From Bathynomus jamesi (lineage: Eukaryota; Arthropoda; Malacostraca; Isopoda; Cirolanidae), in assembly GCA_023014485.1 (NCBI GenBank), contig JAJOZX010001859.1, positions 62,001 through 126,000 of the forward strand: a stretch of 64,000 bases of DNA, read 5' to 3'. The first letter of the stretch is position 1, and each line of letters opens with the position of its first letter. Made by a program: the position numbers and the translations under genes. Shown here piece by piece: positions 34,861-47,289 of this stretch. Below the pieces are notes generated by a model that worked only from the letters and a program-made list of their open reading frames with translations, was not told the origin of the DNA and ran no database searches.

Positions 34861-36245
34861 CAGTGCCCGCGAAAAGTATCCGATCACCCTTGAAATTTAT
34901 ATTTTTTACATAAAAAACAATGTTTAAATGTATACTAACCTTATATTAGTATTTTGTCATCTGTCCTTTGGTTTGGATGACTTGTTCTAGACGTTTTGGC
35001 ATGGATTTAATCAAGTTTTGACAAACTTCCACTGATATTTCCTTGCACCATACCTTTTTGATGGCCTCTTGTAATTTTTCGACTGAGCCAGTGTCGTGGC
35101 ATTCAACCTTATTTTTTATTATTAGCCACAGATTTTCTATCGGATTGAGATCTGGACTATTACCAGGCCAATCCAAAATATCAATTTATTGTCAGTAATC
35201 CATTTTGTCACTATTTTGGCCCTGTGACATGGTGCACCATCATGCATGTATGTTTTTGTCCTTTGGATTGCATTGCCATTGGAAGTTTATCCTGTAGCAT
35301 TGCTAAATACCGTGCACCATTCATAGTTGTGTTCTTCGGAAGAAAATATAAGTTTCCACGCCCATAGTAACCGAAACAACCCCAAACCATCACACTTGGA
35401 GGGTGTTCATTGTCTTTAGGGTGTATTTAGGGTCCATCCTATTTGAGCCAATAGGCCGGCGAACCTTTTTGGACAACTTCTGAATGTAAAAATGTCGACT
35501 CATCGCTAAATAAAACCTTCTTCCAGTCATCAACAGTCCAATGAATGTATTTTTTACAAAATGCGACACGTTTTTTACGCATTTTTTCATTAATGAACGG
35601 TTTCTTAGCAGCATGGCGAGATGGTAATCCGAGTTCTTTTTGGAGCCGCTCCTGGATAGTTCGTTCAGAAACACCAGATAACAAATTATTCATATTAAAT
35701 TTATTCTTTCGCAGTTATTGTTGGGTTTTTCAATACTAAACGTTTCATAAGTTTGTCTGTTCGCGAATTTTTTTTCTCGGTCTGCCAGATCGTTTTTAGG
35801 GACTGGCGTGGTTAGGCCACCATTGTTCTTAGCCCGTGAAACCCATAAATTAACGGTACTTTGGGATATGTTTAATTCCTTAGCTATCTGTCTCTGTGAT
35901 TTCCCACATGCATGCAAAGCAACAATAGCACCTCGACAATCACTCTTAAGTTGTTTTTTAGCACACATTATATATAAATTTTATTTACACCACTTTCTGT
36001 AAAAAAAAAAAAATATCAAGAAATTTACACAAACAGTGAAATCTGACAAATTTGAGACACAGCCACTCGCAACGAAGGCTACCAGAACACTAATTTGAGA
36101 ATGCGTTGGATAGCTCTCATATCAGCGAGCAACCTCAAAGTTACCAGATGTCGCTAGAACAAATAGAAAGTGAATTACGTGTCTCTGAATATCAAGGGAA
36201 AATATTGTATTTTCTTGAGTGATCGGATACTTTTCGCGGGCACTG
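34861..36245 (-). mobile_element. Tc1-type transposon, full-length
   Basis: Ends CAGTGCCCGCGAAAAGTATC on both strands, TA at 34859-34860 and 36246-36247, length 1,385 bp. Confidence 0.92.
34946..35968 (-). pseudogene. Tc1 transposase (DDE), frameshifted
   Basis: The minus-strand start at 35968 (MCAKKQLKSDCRGAIVALH) carries an HTH (QIAKELNISQSTVNLWV). Then come VRTFSI-type residues to 35690. A shifted frame (35693-35439) has DWKKVLFSDESTF with the first Asp. 35393-35211 has MMVWGCFGYYGRGNL. HDGAPCHRAK with the second Asp lies near 35230. 35176-34946 has WPGNSPDLNPIENLW with the Glu. All three acids survive but three to four frameshifts separate them. Confidence 0.88.
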
Positions 36246-36321
36246 TAAGTTGGGGTGATGTCCACATCGGAATCGTGTTAAATTAACGCGATCCTATCTG
36301 CTCAGGCTAATCTCTGACCTG

Positions 36322-37758
36322 TTAATGGGTGGCGGCTTCGCACCTAGGACCGCATTCGGACCGAGTCGTGTCAGTGCTTTGTGGGTGAGGTGTGTGTGTG
36401 TGTATGTGTTTTCTGTACTGTGTGATGTCTGTGGGGCGTGGTATGGAGTGGAGTATTTGGTTATAATGTCTCTCTGGTGTTACCTTAATGGTGCGAGGTG
36501 TCGGTGCATGATTGTACATGTAGTGGCAACGGTGTTGTGGGATAGTTGTCGCTGCTGCCATGAGTTGTGTTCCCCTCATGTCTAAATGTTCCCTAACTTT
36601 CAGTATTTTGTTTCTGTGTGCAGGTGTTCTATTGGTGTTGTTTGAGTGCATCCTGTAATGATATGAAGTGCGTTGTTGTTTGTATGTCTGTAAGGCGCTT
36701 TTGTGTGTGTTTGAGATAATGGGTGCCCGGCATCGGCTAGCATAATCCATAACTGAGCGAATATATTGTTTGTATATGAGTGATGTTGTTTCCTGCTGGT
36801 GTCCAAAGGATGTGCCTGGTAGTACCCTAAGAGTGTTAAGTCTTGACGTACATTTGTTTTTAATGTCCTGAATGTGGTTTGCAAAAGATAATGATGTGTT
36901 GTATGTGACCCCAAGTATTTTGGTCCTGTGAGTGTGTGGAATGTTGATGTTGTTTAGAGCAAGCTGTGGAGTTATCTGGTGTTCTTTTATGTTGCTTGTA
37001 AGCAAGGTGATGGTTGATTTTGTGGGTGCTACTTTGAGTCTATTGTGTGTGAGCCAGTCTTGTATACTGTTTATGTATGTTTGTAGGTTATTTGTAGCGG
37101 TGTCAATGGTGTTGTGGGTAGATGTTCGAGTGATGTCATCTGCATATGATGATAAAGTAAGTTTGTTATCTATGGGTGTTGGAATGTCATGCATGTATAA
37201 GTTGAAGAGTGTTGGTGAGAGAACAGAGCCTTGAGGGAATCCGTTCGGAAAAAAATTGTTTTTGGATGACTTGCCATTAAATGTGACATGTGAGTATCTT
37301 CCTGAAAGATAGTTGCTCAGCCACCTTTTGGTGTTATTGTGCATGTTTGTGTTAAGTATTTTGTTTATGAGAGGGAAGCGTGGGATAGCATCAAATGCTT
37401 TACTAATGTCTATTGTTGCTAATAGTGTACGTTGAGCTGGTCGTCTGGAGTTGATGCCATCCATGATGTGCTGTGTGAGGTTAGTGAGTAATGTCGTGGT
37501 TGAGTGGTGAGGTCTGAATCCATGTTGAGTAGGCGATAGTGGTATGTGTGGGTTGATGATTTGTAAGATTAGTCTTTCTGTTACTTTGGAAGGTATGCAT
37601 AGTAAATTAGTGGGTCTATAGGAAGATGGTTCTGTTGGATTTTTGTTTGGTTTGAGTAGTGTAATAATTTTACCTTGTTTCCATATGTCAGGAATAATAC
37701 AGTGTTGGTATGAATATGTGCTGATATTTGTGAGAGCTACTATTCCCTGTGGACCCAA
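36322..37758 (-). pseudogene. LINE ORF2 reverse transcriptase part
   Basis: 478 open codons: IIPDIWKQGKIITLLKPNKN, SSYRPTNLLCIPSKVTERL, TQHGFRPHHSTTTLL, IDISKAFDAIPR, NGFPQGSVLSPTLFNLYM, and SSYADDITRTS with the YADD active site, then the thumb and connection region. The frame is lost between 37758 and 38530, where the endonuclease frame ends. Apart from that gap it is well preserved, so the copy is not very old. Confidence 0.88.
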
Positions 37759-38529
37759 GTGTTTAAGGTGTATTTTAGATATGTTGTCTGATCCAGTAAC
37801 CTTCGAATTCTTAATGTTTTTGATGATCTTGGTGGTCTGGCCTATATTGAAGGGTGTAATGGTCGTGTGGAGTCTGTAGGTTTTCTTGTGTCTGGCTCTT
37901 TGTCTGTCTGCGTGTTTCTGGTTGTTGTCTCTGTTTAAGTGACTTGTCTTTGCGTAGTGATTAACTAGAATGTTAGCTTGTTGTGTATATTTTGGGATAT
38001 TATTTTGGCTGCGACAGAAGCCGCGTGTGAGGTGTGAATGCCGCTGTTAGAGTGGGTAATGCTGTTTATAGTCTTGTATAGCCTGGGTGTATCTGTGGAG
38101 TGGTTTAGTGTTGTTATGAATTCCCTAAATGTTTCTCTTTGTTTTTCTTTGAGTTTGTTGTTTATTTCTGTGTTGAACTGTTGTATCTGCTGTTTTATGG
38201 TTTCTGTGTGTGGTGTTTGTGTGTTATGTTTGAGGTTGTTATGTTGCCTTATGAGGTGGGCTATTTATCTAGTGTAATTTGGGTTATATTTCCTAATGTT
38301 GCCCTCAGGTATGTATTTGTTTGCATTATGGATGATTTGATTAAATGTCTTGAGTGTTGTATTGATGTTTATGATGGGTGTGCTGTTTCATGTGGTGAAT
38401 TGTTCCTCAGTCTGTATTTTGAACTGTTCCCCCATCAGCTTTCTTGTAATTTCTGTAAGTGTGCCTCAGGCTGTTGGGGAAGATTGTAGAACGTGTTGTA
38501 ATGATGATGGGCAGGTGGTCTGATGACAG

Positions 38530-39192
38530 TTATTTTTCTGTTCTCCAGTGTGTATGTGTTGTTAGTAAGGGGGAACAGAACGTTGTGTCTGGGGAGGAGT
38601 TTGGGTATCCTGCTTGATGTGGAATATGTGTATGTTCTCTGTTGTTAAGAATGAACAGGCTGTTTAGTTGTGTGGCTATGTTTGCGCCTCTGGTGTTGCT
38701 CTTGTTGTGCAGGTACCAACTAGTGTCTTTAGCGTTGAAGTCTCCTCCTAAGATGACATTAGTGAGAGAGTCCAGATTGTGTAACTGTGGATTGTAATTG
38801 GCTGGCACCTGAGGTGAACTATCTGGTGGGATGTAAATGTTGATTAGTGTGGTGTTGTGTTTTGCGCCTGTTTTAATGTTAACTGCCTGTATTTCTATCG
38901 TGTTATCTGCTTGGGTTGTGTTTGTAATGTTTTGGGTGGCATCAGTGTAGCTAATGCTTTTACGTATGTAAGTGGTGAGTCCACCCCCGTTACCCCCAGT
39001 ACGATCTTGACGGATCGCCATGAATTCAGGGATGGTGGGTGTTTTGTGTGTGCGTTTTAGTTTTGTTTCTTGTATAAGTGTTATGTGACTGTTTTGTTTG
39101 TGTACGAATTCCCTAAGCTGCATGATTTTGTTTGTGAGGCCATCTACGTTGTACTGTAATATGTTAATATTATACTTCTGTATGTGTCTCAT
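38530..39192 (-). pseudogene. LINE APE-type endonuclease domain
   Basis: It starts MRHIQKYNINILQYNVDGL. AP-endonuclease signature blocks are visible: LIQETKL (catalytic Glu), GGDFNAKDTSW (Asp/Asn pair) and YPNSSPDTTF. This domain nicks the target before reverse transcription. It ends in a frameshift near 38530 and should continue into the RT part below. Confidence 0.88.
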
Positions 39193-39410
39193 GGTGCTAT
39201 TGTGTCTATGACTTTGTGTATGGTGACATGGGTAAGTTGTAGTAGGCCTGGATTAGTCTTAGTGTCGCCGGAGAGTAAGAGTAGTCCAGTGAGCACGCAA
39301 TTGCTCCCCGTAAATGAAAAAATAGCACGCTGAGAATAGGTCCGGCCCCGGGAGCCGATCGGCACTCTGACCATGCCACGCAACAGGCCGTCGACTACCA
39401 GTCTGGCCAA
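39193..39410 (-). pseudogene. LINE 5' leader peptide with degenerate 2A-like motif
   Basis: A 73-codon frame just upstream of the endonuclease Met contains LLLLSGDTKTNPGLL (about 39284-39240). Many LINE N termini carry LLLLSGDxExNPGP, the ribosome-skipping 2A motif. Here the Glu and final Pro are altered, so skipping is doubtful. It may start at 39410. Confidence 0.5.
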
Positions 39411-39420
39411 CCGTAGACAG

Positions 39421-39951
39421 CCCGTTGCACGGAGATTTGAGGAAGTTTATTGTGATTGATTATATTTATTAACTTTTTGTAATTTCATTTTGAAGTTTGT
39501 CAAATAGTAATAAAAAACTGATGGACATCGAGCAAAATGTCGATATTTAATTGAACATTGTCCATTTCTAAATTGACTCATTAAAATCTGGCGATACGTC
39601 AAAGGTGTCAAAGGTTTTCCTAATTCTTGTGCTTCGCTGATGAGTTGATCACAAATTTGTCAGAAAGGGTGGTGCTTTTGTCAATTTGATGTATGTTTTG
39701 TCCCATCTCATTTGCAGGATCAGCAATCAGCTTTTAGAGCTTTCCTCTTTAGTTTTATAATTTCTGCTGGCAGGCGAATAATTACACAAAACGTGTACTT
39801 TTGGTATATTATTATTTAATAATTATTTGGCTGCAAAATTTACTTGTATTGTTTTTCATTATAATAAGTTCATGTCATTAAATATTCGGTTTAAATTAAA
39901 ACAACTTTATTTCAGTTATATTTAGAATTTCATTTTGGATTCCAACCTAAT

Positions 39952-40036
<85 letters not shown>
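39421..40036. other. Spacer; (CA)n and long (TA)n
   Basis: 39460-39680 may hold a faint minus-strand protein relic (ARCPSVFYYYLTNFKM) I cannot assign. (CA)n at 39952-39969 then (TA)n to 40035. Confidence 0.4.
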
Positions 40037-40038
<2 letters not shown>

Positions 40039-41660
40039 TCCACTCGCAGGCGAAAACAACGAACGAATTTATGTTGACTTACAAATGACGGAAGTTTTAA
40101 ATAAATTCTTCTCTTCCATGTTTATTAACGAGAATATGAACAGCATTCCTGTTCCCGTAATCATGCTCAGTAATGACCATTAAAAGTTTTACGATTTTAC
40201 CATTAGTGAAACTGAAGTACTCTCGGCCATAGGGAAAATTAATCCTAATAAAACTTCTGGTCCAAATAAGATCTACCCTAGGGTACTTAAAGAAATTAAC
40301 TGCCCACTCGTCTCTCACATATATATTTAATTTAATTAATAATAATAATAATAAATTGTTACAGTGGGAGAAGTTCCGTTCGAATTGAAACGTATAAACA
40401 TCACGCCAATATTTACAAAAAGGAAAATCACTTCTGGGAAATTATCGTCCCATTAGTCTGATTTGGTAAGCTTATGGGAACGATCGTTCGGGACAAAGTA
40501 GTTAATCACTAGAAATTAATAAATTAATCAAAGAGTCTCGACACTGCTTTCGACGTAATCGTTCTTGTCTTAGCAATTTGTTCGATTTCTTTAATGACGA
40601 GAGTAAAACAGTAGATATTATATATTTCGAGTTTCAAAAAAGACTTCATAAAGTACCACATAGACGATTATTAGCTAAACTTCATTCTCACGAAATTGAT
40701 GGTAATGTTCTCAAAGGGATTAAAAATTGCCTGAGTGGACGTAAAAAAAGAGTGGTCACTAATGGCAAAGCGTCTAAATGGAAAAGTAACTAGTGGCGTG
40801 CCTCAGGGATCAGTTCCTGGACCAATTCTTTTTATTATTTATATTAGTGACATCGACATAGAAATTAACACTATAATTTCAAAATTTGCGGATGATACCG
40901 AACTAGGGGGGGGGGGACGAAAATAATCAGTGGCAGAACGTTTGCAGATTCAAAAAGATATTAATAAATTATTCGAGTGCACAAAAATTTGGCAAATGAA
41001 CTTCAACATAGATAAATGTAAAACACTGCATATCGGAAGAAATAATGTTAAAGAAAAGTATTTTATTTGCGACAATACACTAACGAGTGTTACGGAAGAG
41101 AAAGATTCAGGTATTATTGTTGCCGACACTTTTAAACCGAGTAAGCAATGTATCGAAGCGGTCAGAAAAGCAGAGAATCTTAAGATTTATTGGTTGATCA
41201 TTTGAATTTAAGTCGGAGAAAACAATGCTAATATTATATAATTCTTCAGTACGCCCTCACCTGGAATATTGCGTTCAGTTCTGGCCCCTATATTTACGAC
41301 AGGATATAAACAGAATGGAGAGAGTGCAGCGACGGGCAAATGAAATGAATCCCAGAGTCAGAAACAAATCATACGCTGCCCGTTTAGAAACGTTAAATTT
41401 ATTCTCACTTGTGAAAAGGCGTATTTGAGGAGATTTAATCCAAGTGTTTAAAATGATTAACGGTTTTGATAATGTTGACGCCGAAAAATATTTCACCTTC
41501 AGAAATGCAGATAGGAATCGCGGTAATGGTCTCAAATTAGAGAGTGAACATTTTAGTTCAAATGAAGCTAAGCATTTTTTCTTCAATTGTATTGTTACCG
41601 GAACTCTCACCACTATAAGCACTTGTTACCGGATCTCCTTTCTTTGGTGCCCCGGGTGAG
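40037..41660 (+). pseudogene. CR1-like LINE reverse transcriptase, 5'-truncated
   Basis: Pieces in order: [72 protein letters not shown], and KFADDTELG with the FADD site, followed by an expanded G run. Then WQMNFNIDKCKTLHIG, RPHLEYCVQFW, RVQRRANEM and LVKRRI. The order is that of a CR1/Jockey-type RT. At least five frameshifts. The (TA)n at its 5' side probably marks the truncated insertion point. Confidence 0.83.
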
Positions 41661-42277
41661 GCACCGGTCACCGGGTTACTTCGGCTAGTCCAGTCGCAGC
41701 GATGTCCAAAGCCATTGCAAATGTTTAGACGGGCAGGAAAGGATAGGCTTTGCTTCCAATCCTGCCTTGACTTCCGAATTTATTGACGAAGCTCAGCCTC
41801 GGAATGGGGCCACAAAACGTTCTGACCATTCACGTTCAGCTCGGGTAGACGAAACTGTTTCATTTAAACCAGGAATTCAGCTCCCCAGCCGAACCCAAGC
41901 GTTGTTTCACATTCCAAATTTGAAGCCTCGTATAGAGGCTTCAACACTTGCACTATAGGCAATGCTCAAAGACACCACTGTACTCTGTACCCTGAAGTGA
42001 TTGCAGATCTAATGCCGACAAACTCAGAAACTTTTAACTATCCAACTTTCTTGCAAACTTCCAACTTTAAATCTCCTGCTTCCAACCTTTATTGTTCAGA
42101 TCACAAGCACGAATCATCACCAAACTTCCATTACTATCTTTCACCTTGCTCACTTTCAAATCATTAACACCAAGCTCTAGTCTCACACTCCACCTATCGC
42201 TCACATTCAACTTTGACAGTGACCCTACCATACCAATCACACTCTTACAATATAGTTAATGCGAACGGATTAATGTG
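41661..42277. other. Spacer without recognisable gene
   Basis: A 63-codon frame at 41767 has no known relatives. Nothing else seen. Confidence 0.4.
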
Positions 42278-42732
42278 AGTAGTATACCCGCAAAAAGGTA
42301 GAGTGCAATGCATTTGTATGCAACATTATATATTGCATCATTGTACCATTGCAACTTGCAACATTGCATGCATCAAGGTGAGAGACTGCTTTTAACATGT
42401 GATCTCCAAGGGGAAGAGGGTAACCTAACCTGGCAGCTCAGATCCAAAAAAGCATATGAAATGTATATATGTGGGTGTGTATAGAAAAAGTAAGACAAAA
42501 CTTCTTTTACATATGAATTGTATGTATGTGGGTGTGTATGCATGTATAAAAAAGTAAAACCTAAATTAAAACGTGTTTGCGGGCAGGGACTAGGGCTTTC
42601 AAATGCGAGTAACCTAAAATAAAACACAAGAAGGAGATCCTCGATGTTCTCATAACACTTCACATAATACCAACTTCTCTCACCCCTCGTCGACAGCCTG
42701 TCCTGCTGGTTGAATGTCTGGACGTCTAAGCC

Positions 42733-42767
<35 letters not shown>

Positions 42768-43056
42768 GAGTATACATATATTTAACAATAAATAAAAACA
42801 CGACAAAGATATCTGACGAACCCCCGATCCTTTAAGAGGTCTTTTGAATAGCGCTCTTATATATAACAATAAATAAAAACTTGACAAAGATATCTGGCGA
42901 ACCCCGATCCGTCAAGAGGTTTGTGCACACAGATGGGGATGAAGAATGCTCGCATATATACTGTATACTTAATGTGGTCACGAAACATACAAACTGATAA
43001 CTCTACAAATAAAGCGGAGTTTGAGACCCGTCGCGTCATTAAAGCATCGAAGCTGA

Positions 43057-43103
<47 letters not shown>

Positions 43104-43523
43104 TTCGTTCATATACATATGTACCCTTCATTTACATTAATATTTGTTTATATGGTGTAAAGGAGAAATAAAACAACTATATCGTTCTGTCTATTTAATA
43201 TATATCGAAATAAAAAATATGTATATACATTAAGTGCGAAACAGGGAAAATACATACATGATTTATATATATTTACGTGAAAAATATCACAACCAGTAGA
43301 GGAGAATTGCATATACATTAGACGTAAAAACAGGAATAATACACAATGAAGTTATTTAACATATATATATATATATATATATACATATCATATATATATA
43401 TACACGCATCAAAACTGGAAATATGATACATGGATTAAGGTCAGTTTCTAAAAAGTTTAAATAAAATAGTAAACTCACACGTAATTGAGTCCACATTTAC
43501 ATCCTCATTGCTTTGTACTATAC
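42278..43523 (+). mobile_element. Polinton left-end fragment (same orientation as main copy)
   Basis: It begins AGTAGTATACCCGCAAAAAG, differing by a few bases from the main copy terminus at 48536, and shares GTAGAGTGCAATGC-type sequence after it. The interior is AT- and CA-rich with a short direct duplication (AACAATAAATAAAAAC ... GACAAAGATATCTG, 42783-42905). At 43458-43520, minus strand, it reaches the C terminus of the small Polinton protein (VDSITCEF-like). A hAT insertion at 43524 cuts it there. Confidence 0.75.
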
Positions 43524-44024
43524 CAGAGGTTCTCAAACTGGGGTACGTATTAAGGTTTCCTGGGGGTACAGGAAGGAATGGGGAAAATTTACGTTATATA
43601 TATTTATTTCGATATAATTCAAGTGAATATTCTAAAAAAATTTGAAAACGTTTATTCCTCTCATTGTCAGAAACTTCTAGAATTTTTATTTAACGATATA
43701 TAACCCTCTAAGGAGGACTGGTACAAATTGGTAACGTTTCAAATACACGCATTTATAATTTAACCCTACAAAAAATTCAGGGCTTAAAAGGTTAAGCCTC
43801 GCTGAATATTTCTGTCATAAGCGTTACCAAAGCAGCAGTGTAAAGTGATTTTTTAAAAATAAATTGACTAAGGAATTTGCTGAGTCCTATATTATTTTTT
43901 TTTCATTTTCATATTATACTAAAATTATATTGGCCACATTTCAATTTTTATTGTGAACGTCACAAATGTCGAACTGATAAAAAAAAGGTAATTATGTCGC
44001 AAATGACATGTCCTGAAGTTGAAA

Positions 44025-44495
44025 TAAAATATATATTTTTCTAGTGTATTAGGTGTGCTCTGTTGAAATATAACCTTCATTTCCTGTGCAAATGGAAAGC
44101 AATATGATTATTTGTACATTACTTCGGAGTCGTATTTCTTCATTTCTGTTCATGTGAATAGCAATATATTAACCAAAAATTATGAAAACTAACTAAACCT
44201 AACCTAACTAAACTAAACCTAACCTAACTAAACCTAACCTAACTAAACCTAACCTAACTTAACCTAACCTAACTTAACCTAACCTAACTTAACCTAACTA
44301 AACCTACCGCTAACAAGGGGGCTCCGCCCCCTTGACCCCCTCTAATAACCTAAAGTCCGTTCCTGATATGACGAAATATGACTCCGAAATAATGTAAACA
44401 AATTCCTATTTCTTTACATTTGCACAGGAAATGAAGGCTATATTTGAAGAAAGCACACCAAAATACACAAGAAAAATGTATTTTAAGGAAAGATA
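44025..44495. repeat. Fold-back element with telomere-like core
   Basis: The inverted arms at about 44025-44160 and 44366-44495 share CCTTCATTTCCTGTGCAAAT and TTCGGAGTCRTATTTC. The core 44187-44304 is an irregular array of AACCTAACCTAACTAAACCT, (TTAGG)n-like with CTAAA/CTTAA variants. It is followed by a GGGGGCTCCGCCCCC hairpin (about 44319-44333). Confidence 0.75.
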
Positions 44496-45049
44496 TAACG
44501 CCTAATAGATAAACTAACCTTGAATTATTCTGTGGGTGGATAGAGAAGGGCAGCTTGCTTGAGGAAAGCATAAAGACGCTCCCGCTGTGGGTGCTCGTTA
44601 ATAAATAAATAACGGGCGAAATACTGGGAATACTGATAATTAGGACAACTCACACCCTTCGCACAACAACATCATACAAAATTGAACTGCTACGCTCGAA
44701 CTGCATGTGAATGAACGGCGCATAGAAAATGACATCATCACTCTTTCCCTGTGCAAATAGCACAAAATTATACTCGTAGGACCAAAAATGAGTGTATTTA
44801 TATATATTATTATTAGTATCATAATTTTCACCATTAATATGCATTTGCACAAAAAATGAGTGATAAATTTGAATAAAGCGACTAAAACTACCTCATAAAA
44901 GTCCTTTTGATTTACAGGTCCAGCCCGTCATTTAAAACATATTAACCAAAAAAAATTGCATCTAGCATGTGTTAAAAATTGTTATAAAATGTATGTTACG
45001 TAAAAATGTAACTACTACATTGTAATTTTAATTTTATTATAATTACAGG

Positions 45050-46330
45050 CATTGTGATAGCATGTGCAACTAAGAAACGTCAGCATAACGAAAACTACAT
45101 CTATTATAAAAAAATGGGATCGAGCTGCCTCAGTGTGTTATATGCAACAAGGTGTTCTCATTAGATTCACTAAAGCCAAGTTTCCTTAAGAGACACTTAA
45201 GTGGCTGTCATACGGAACTTGTTAAGGGGGACGTTCCCTTCTTCAAACGAAAAGAAGCGGGACTGAAGTAGCTCGTTTTGATCGATCGGAGAGCATTAGC
45301 CAAAAAATGATGCAGCATTATGCCCCTCATACATGGTATCGTTAAGAAGAGCAAAGGGAAAAAACCTTCACAGCATTGCCAAAAAATTTATTATCCCTTG
45401 CTGCAAAGATATAGTTCGTTGTATGATCGGAGACTGCCAAGAATAAGGTAGCATTATTGCCTCTTTGAAACGACACTGTCTAACGGAGAATCTTAGAGAT
45501 GTCGGAGAACATCATGCACGAAGTAGTTGCTGAAATACGTGAAGTACACTTAAGCAAATTTTCAATTCAGCTCGATGAATCGACAAACGTGGCCAGCTGT
45601 GCCCAACTACTCGTCTTCGCGCGATATATAAATGGCGGAGATTTCAAAGAAGAATTCCTTTTTGTCATGCTCTCGAATCTACTACGAGAGTTGAAAACAT
45701 TTTCTTAGAGGACTAAATTTTTCAAAACGAGGAACTGACTTGGACAATGTGTGTGCTTGCACAACGGATGGAGCACCTGCGATGCTTGGCAAGCATTCGG
45801 GATTTCTAGCAAAAGTGAAGGAAGCGAGCCCCGATTCAAAGCATCTTCATTGCATGATTCACCGATATGCTCTGGCATCTAAAACACTCCCCCCAGAGCT
45901 AAGATTAGTTCTTGATGATGTCGTTCATATGGTGAATGCTATTAAATCTAATGCCCTCACTACTCGCCTCTTCCACCTACTTTGCAAGGAGTTTGGTGCA
46001 GTTTGAAGAAGTCATACTATTTCACACCAAGGTACGCTGGCTGTCACGCGGAAATGTGGTAGCAAGAGTTGGGTCATTAAAAAACGAGCTGACTGAATTC
46101 TTCAAACGAGACGGCAAAACAAAGTCTTTAAATTTTGCCAAAAAAATTTGTAAGATAACCAGTTGCTCATGAAGTTAGTCTACTTAAATGACATATTCTT
46201 ACGTCTGAACACGTTGAACAAATCGTTTCAAGGTCAGCACACCACCGTGATTGATTTCATGGCCAAACTTGCAGCATTCAATATGAAACTGAAACTGTGG
46301 GAAACAAAAGTGAAATACAAAAACGTTTGT
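45050..46330 (+). pseudogene. hAT transposase, ZBED5/FAM200-like
   Basis: A BED-finger-like segment lies at 45120-45270 (QCVICNKVFSLDSLKPS in a mixed frame, then H..H). 45499-45708 has EVHLSKFSIQLDESTNV (first catalytic Asp block). 45740-46006 has CTTDGAPAMLGKHSGF (second Asp block) and SKHLHCMIHRYALASK. 45936-46172 has HTKVRWLSRGNV, the W/R motif of hAT C termini. Order and motifs are those of the ZBED5-like transposase family. At least four frameshifts; the hATC dimerisation end is cut off at 46330. Confidence 0.85.
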
Positions 46331-47236
46331 ACAGGGTGTGCAAAAAAAAACCATTACTCAACTTTTGAAAAAAATATTGTGGCTCACCCTCTATATTGAT
46401 CTTATTGCTGAGGCCGTATGTTGTATCCATACTTTTACTCTCTCAAACGCTGGCTTTGAAGCTAGATTCAACACCCCAGGAGTAGAGGTACAGGCTCACA
46501 ACGCGAGGGAGGTATGAGAATATGGTGCTCAATTAAAAGGCGGTCAAAGTCAGCAACGGATACTTTCAGATGACAGTCAGTTTCTCCATAAATAATTAAT
46601 TTTCATAATTTTTACACAAAATAATTAATTTATTTCCTTTTTCATTTCAGACCATCATTCTGCTATAGTTGGTGAACAATTATAACATAATGAAATACTC
46701 TATGGAAGATGAAGCATTGATATTGAACCTACGTAAGGAGAAACACTGGGGTGCAAAACGAATGAAGAAAGAGTTTCCAAATAAACGATGGACGATACCT
46801 GGACTTCAATATTTCAAAGAAATCGATATCACAGGGTCGACCAAACGAAAAAAAGGCAGTGGAAGGTCAAAAACATCGCGTACTAAGGAAAATATTGCCA
46901 CGGTTTCATCTATGATATGCAGTCAAGAAGAACGGCCACAGCACCCACAAGTCCGTTAGAGAAATTTAAAAAACTACTGGTATTTCTCGCTCGAGTGTTC
47001 GTCGCATAGTAAAAGATGATCTGGGTCTTAAATGTTTTAAAAGAGTCGAAGTTCCTAAGCTCTCTGCATCAAATAAGCAATCAAGAATTGAAAAATGTCG
47101 TGCTCTGTTAGATCGATTCCCAGAGAGAGACGTGTCGATAATATGGTTCAGCGACGAGACCTTTACGGTTGCTTCAACAATAAACTTACAAAATGACCGA
47201 GTTTATGGAAGACAGGACAAAAATCTATCAGTCTAG
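46331..47236 (+). mobile_element. mariner-type element, 3'-truncated, with broken transposase
   Basis: The end CAGGGTGTGCAAAAAAAAAC starts at 46334 or a few bases before. The N-terminal transposase piece at 46669-46959 has LNLRKEKHWGAKRMKKEFP and GSTKRKKGSGRSKTSRT. Shifted frames follow with TTGISRSSVRRIV (HTH) and IIWFSDETFTV carrying the first catalytic Asp. Sequence stops near 47236; the second and third acids are lost. Confidence 0.78.
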
Positions 47237-47289
47237 ATTGACTTTGTAGGGATTAGGGACCTATGCAGGGACCTTTGCAGGGATTAGGG
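47237..47289. repeat. Short GGGATTAGGG/GGGACCT direct repeats
   Basis: A few copies of CAGGGAYYWWTGCAGGGATT-type sequence at the junction between the mariner relic and the Polinton end. Confidence 0.5.

Larger units (their letters stand above)
34600..39420 (-). mobile_element. Long LINE with APE endonuclease and RT, split by a Tc1 insertion
   Basis: The minus-strand element runs from about 39420 down to a (CAA)n tail at 34600-34636. The Tc1 at 34861-36245 sits in its 3' coding end: the same LINE reading resumes on both sides of the TA site. Immediately before the tail the coding sequence has CHLCQDAPQTIEHIM, a C-terminal zinc-finger-like motif seen in several LINE clades. Confidence 0.8.
43524..46330 (+). 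mobile_element. hAT (Charlie/Buster-like) element, 3'-truncated
   Basis: The left end CAGAGGTTCTCAAACTGGGG is the classic hAT terminus of this group. The body carries a ZBED-like transposase relic. The right end is missing: at 46331 a mariner-type terminus begins. A fold-back element with telomere-like repeats sits inside (44025-44495). Confidence 0.8.

Noticed and set aside
36932..38489. Plus-strand frames rich in Val/Cys/Leu over the LINE
   Set aside because: Shadows of the minus-strand LINE ORF2.
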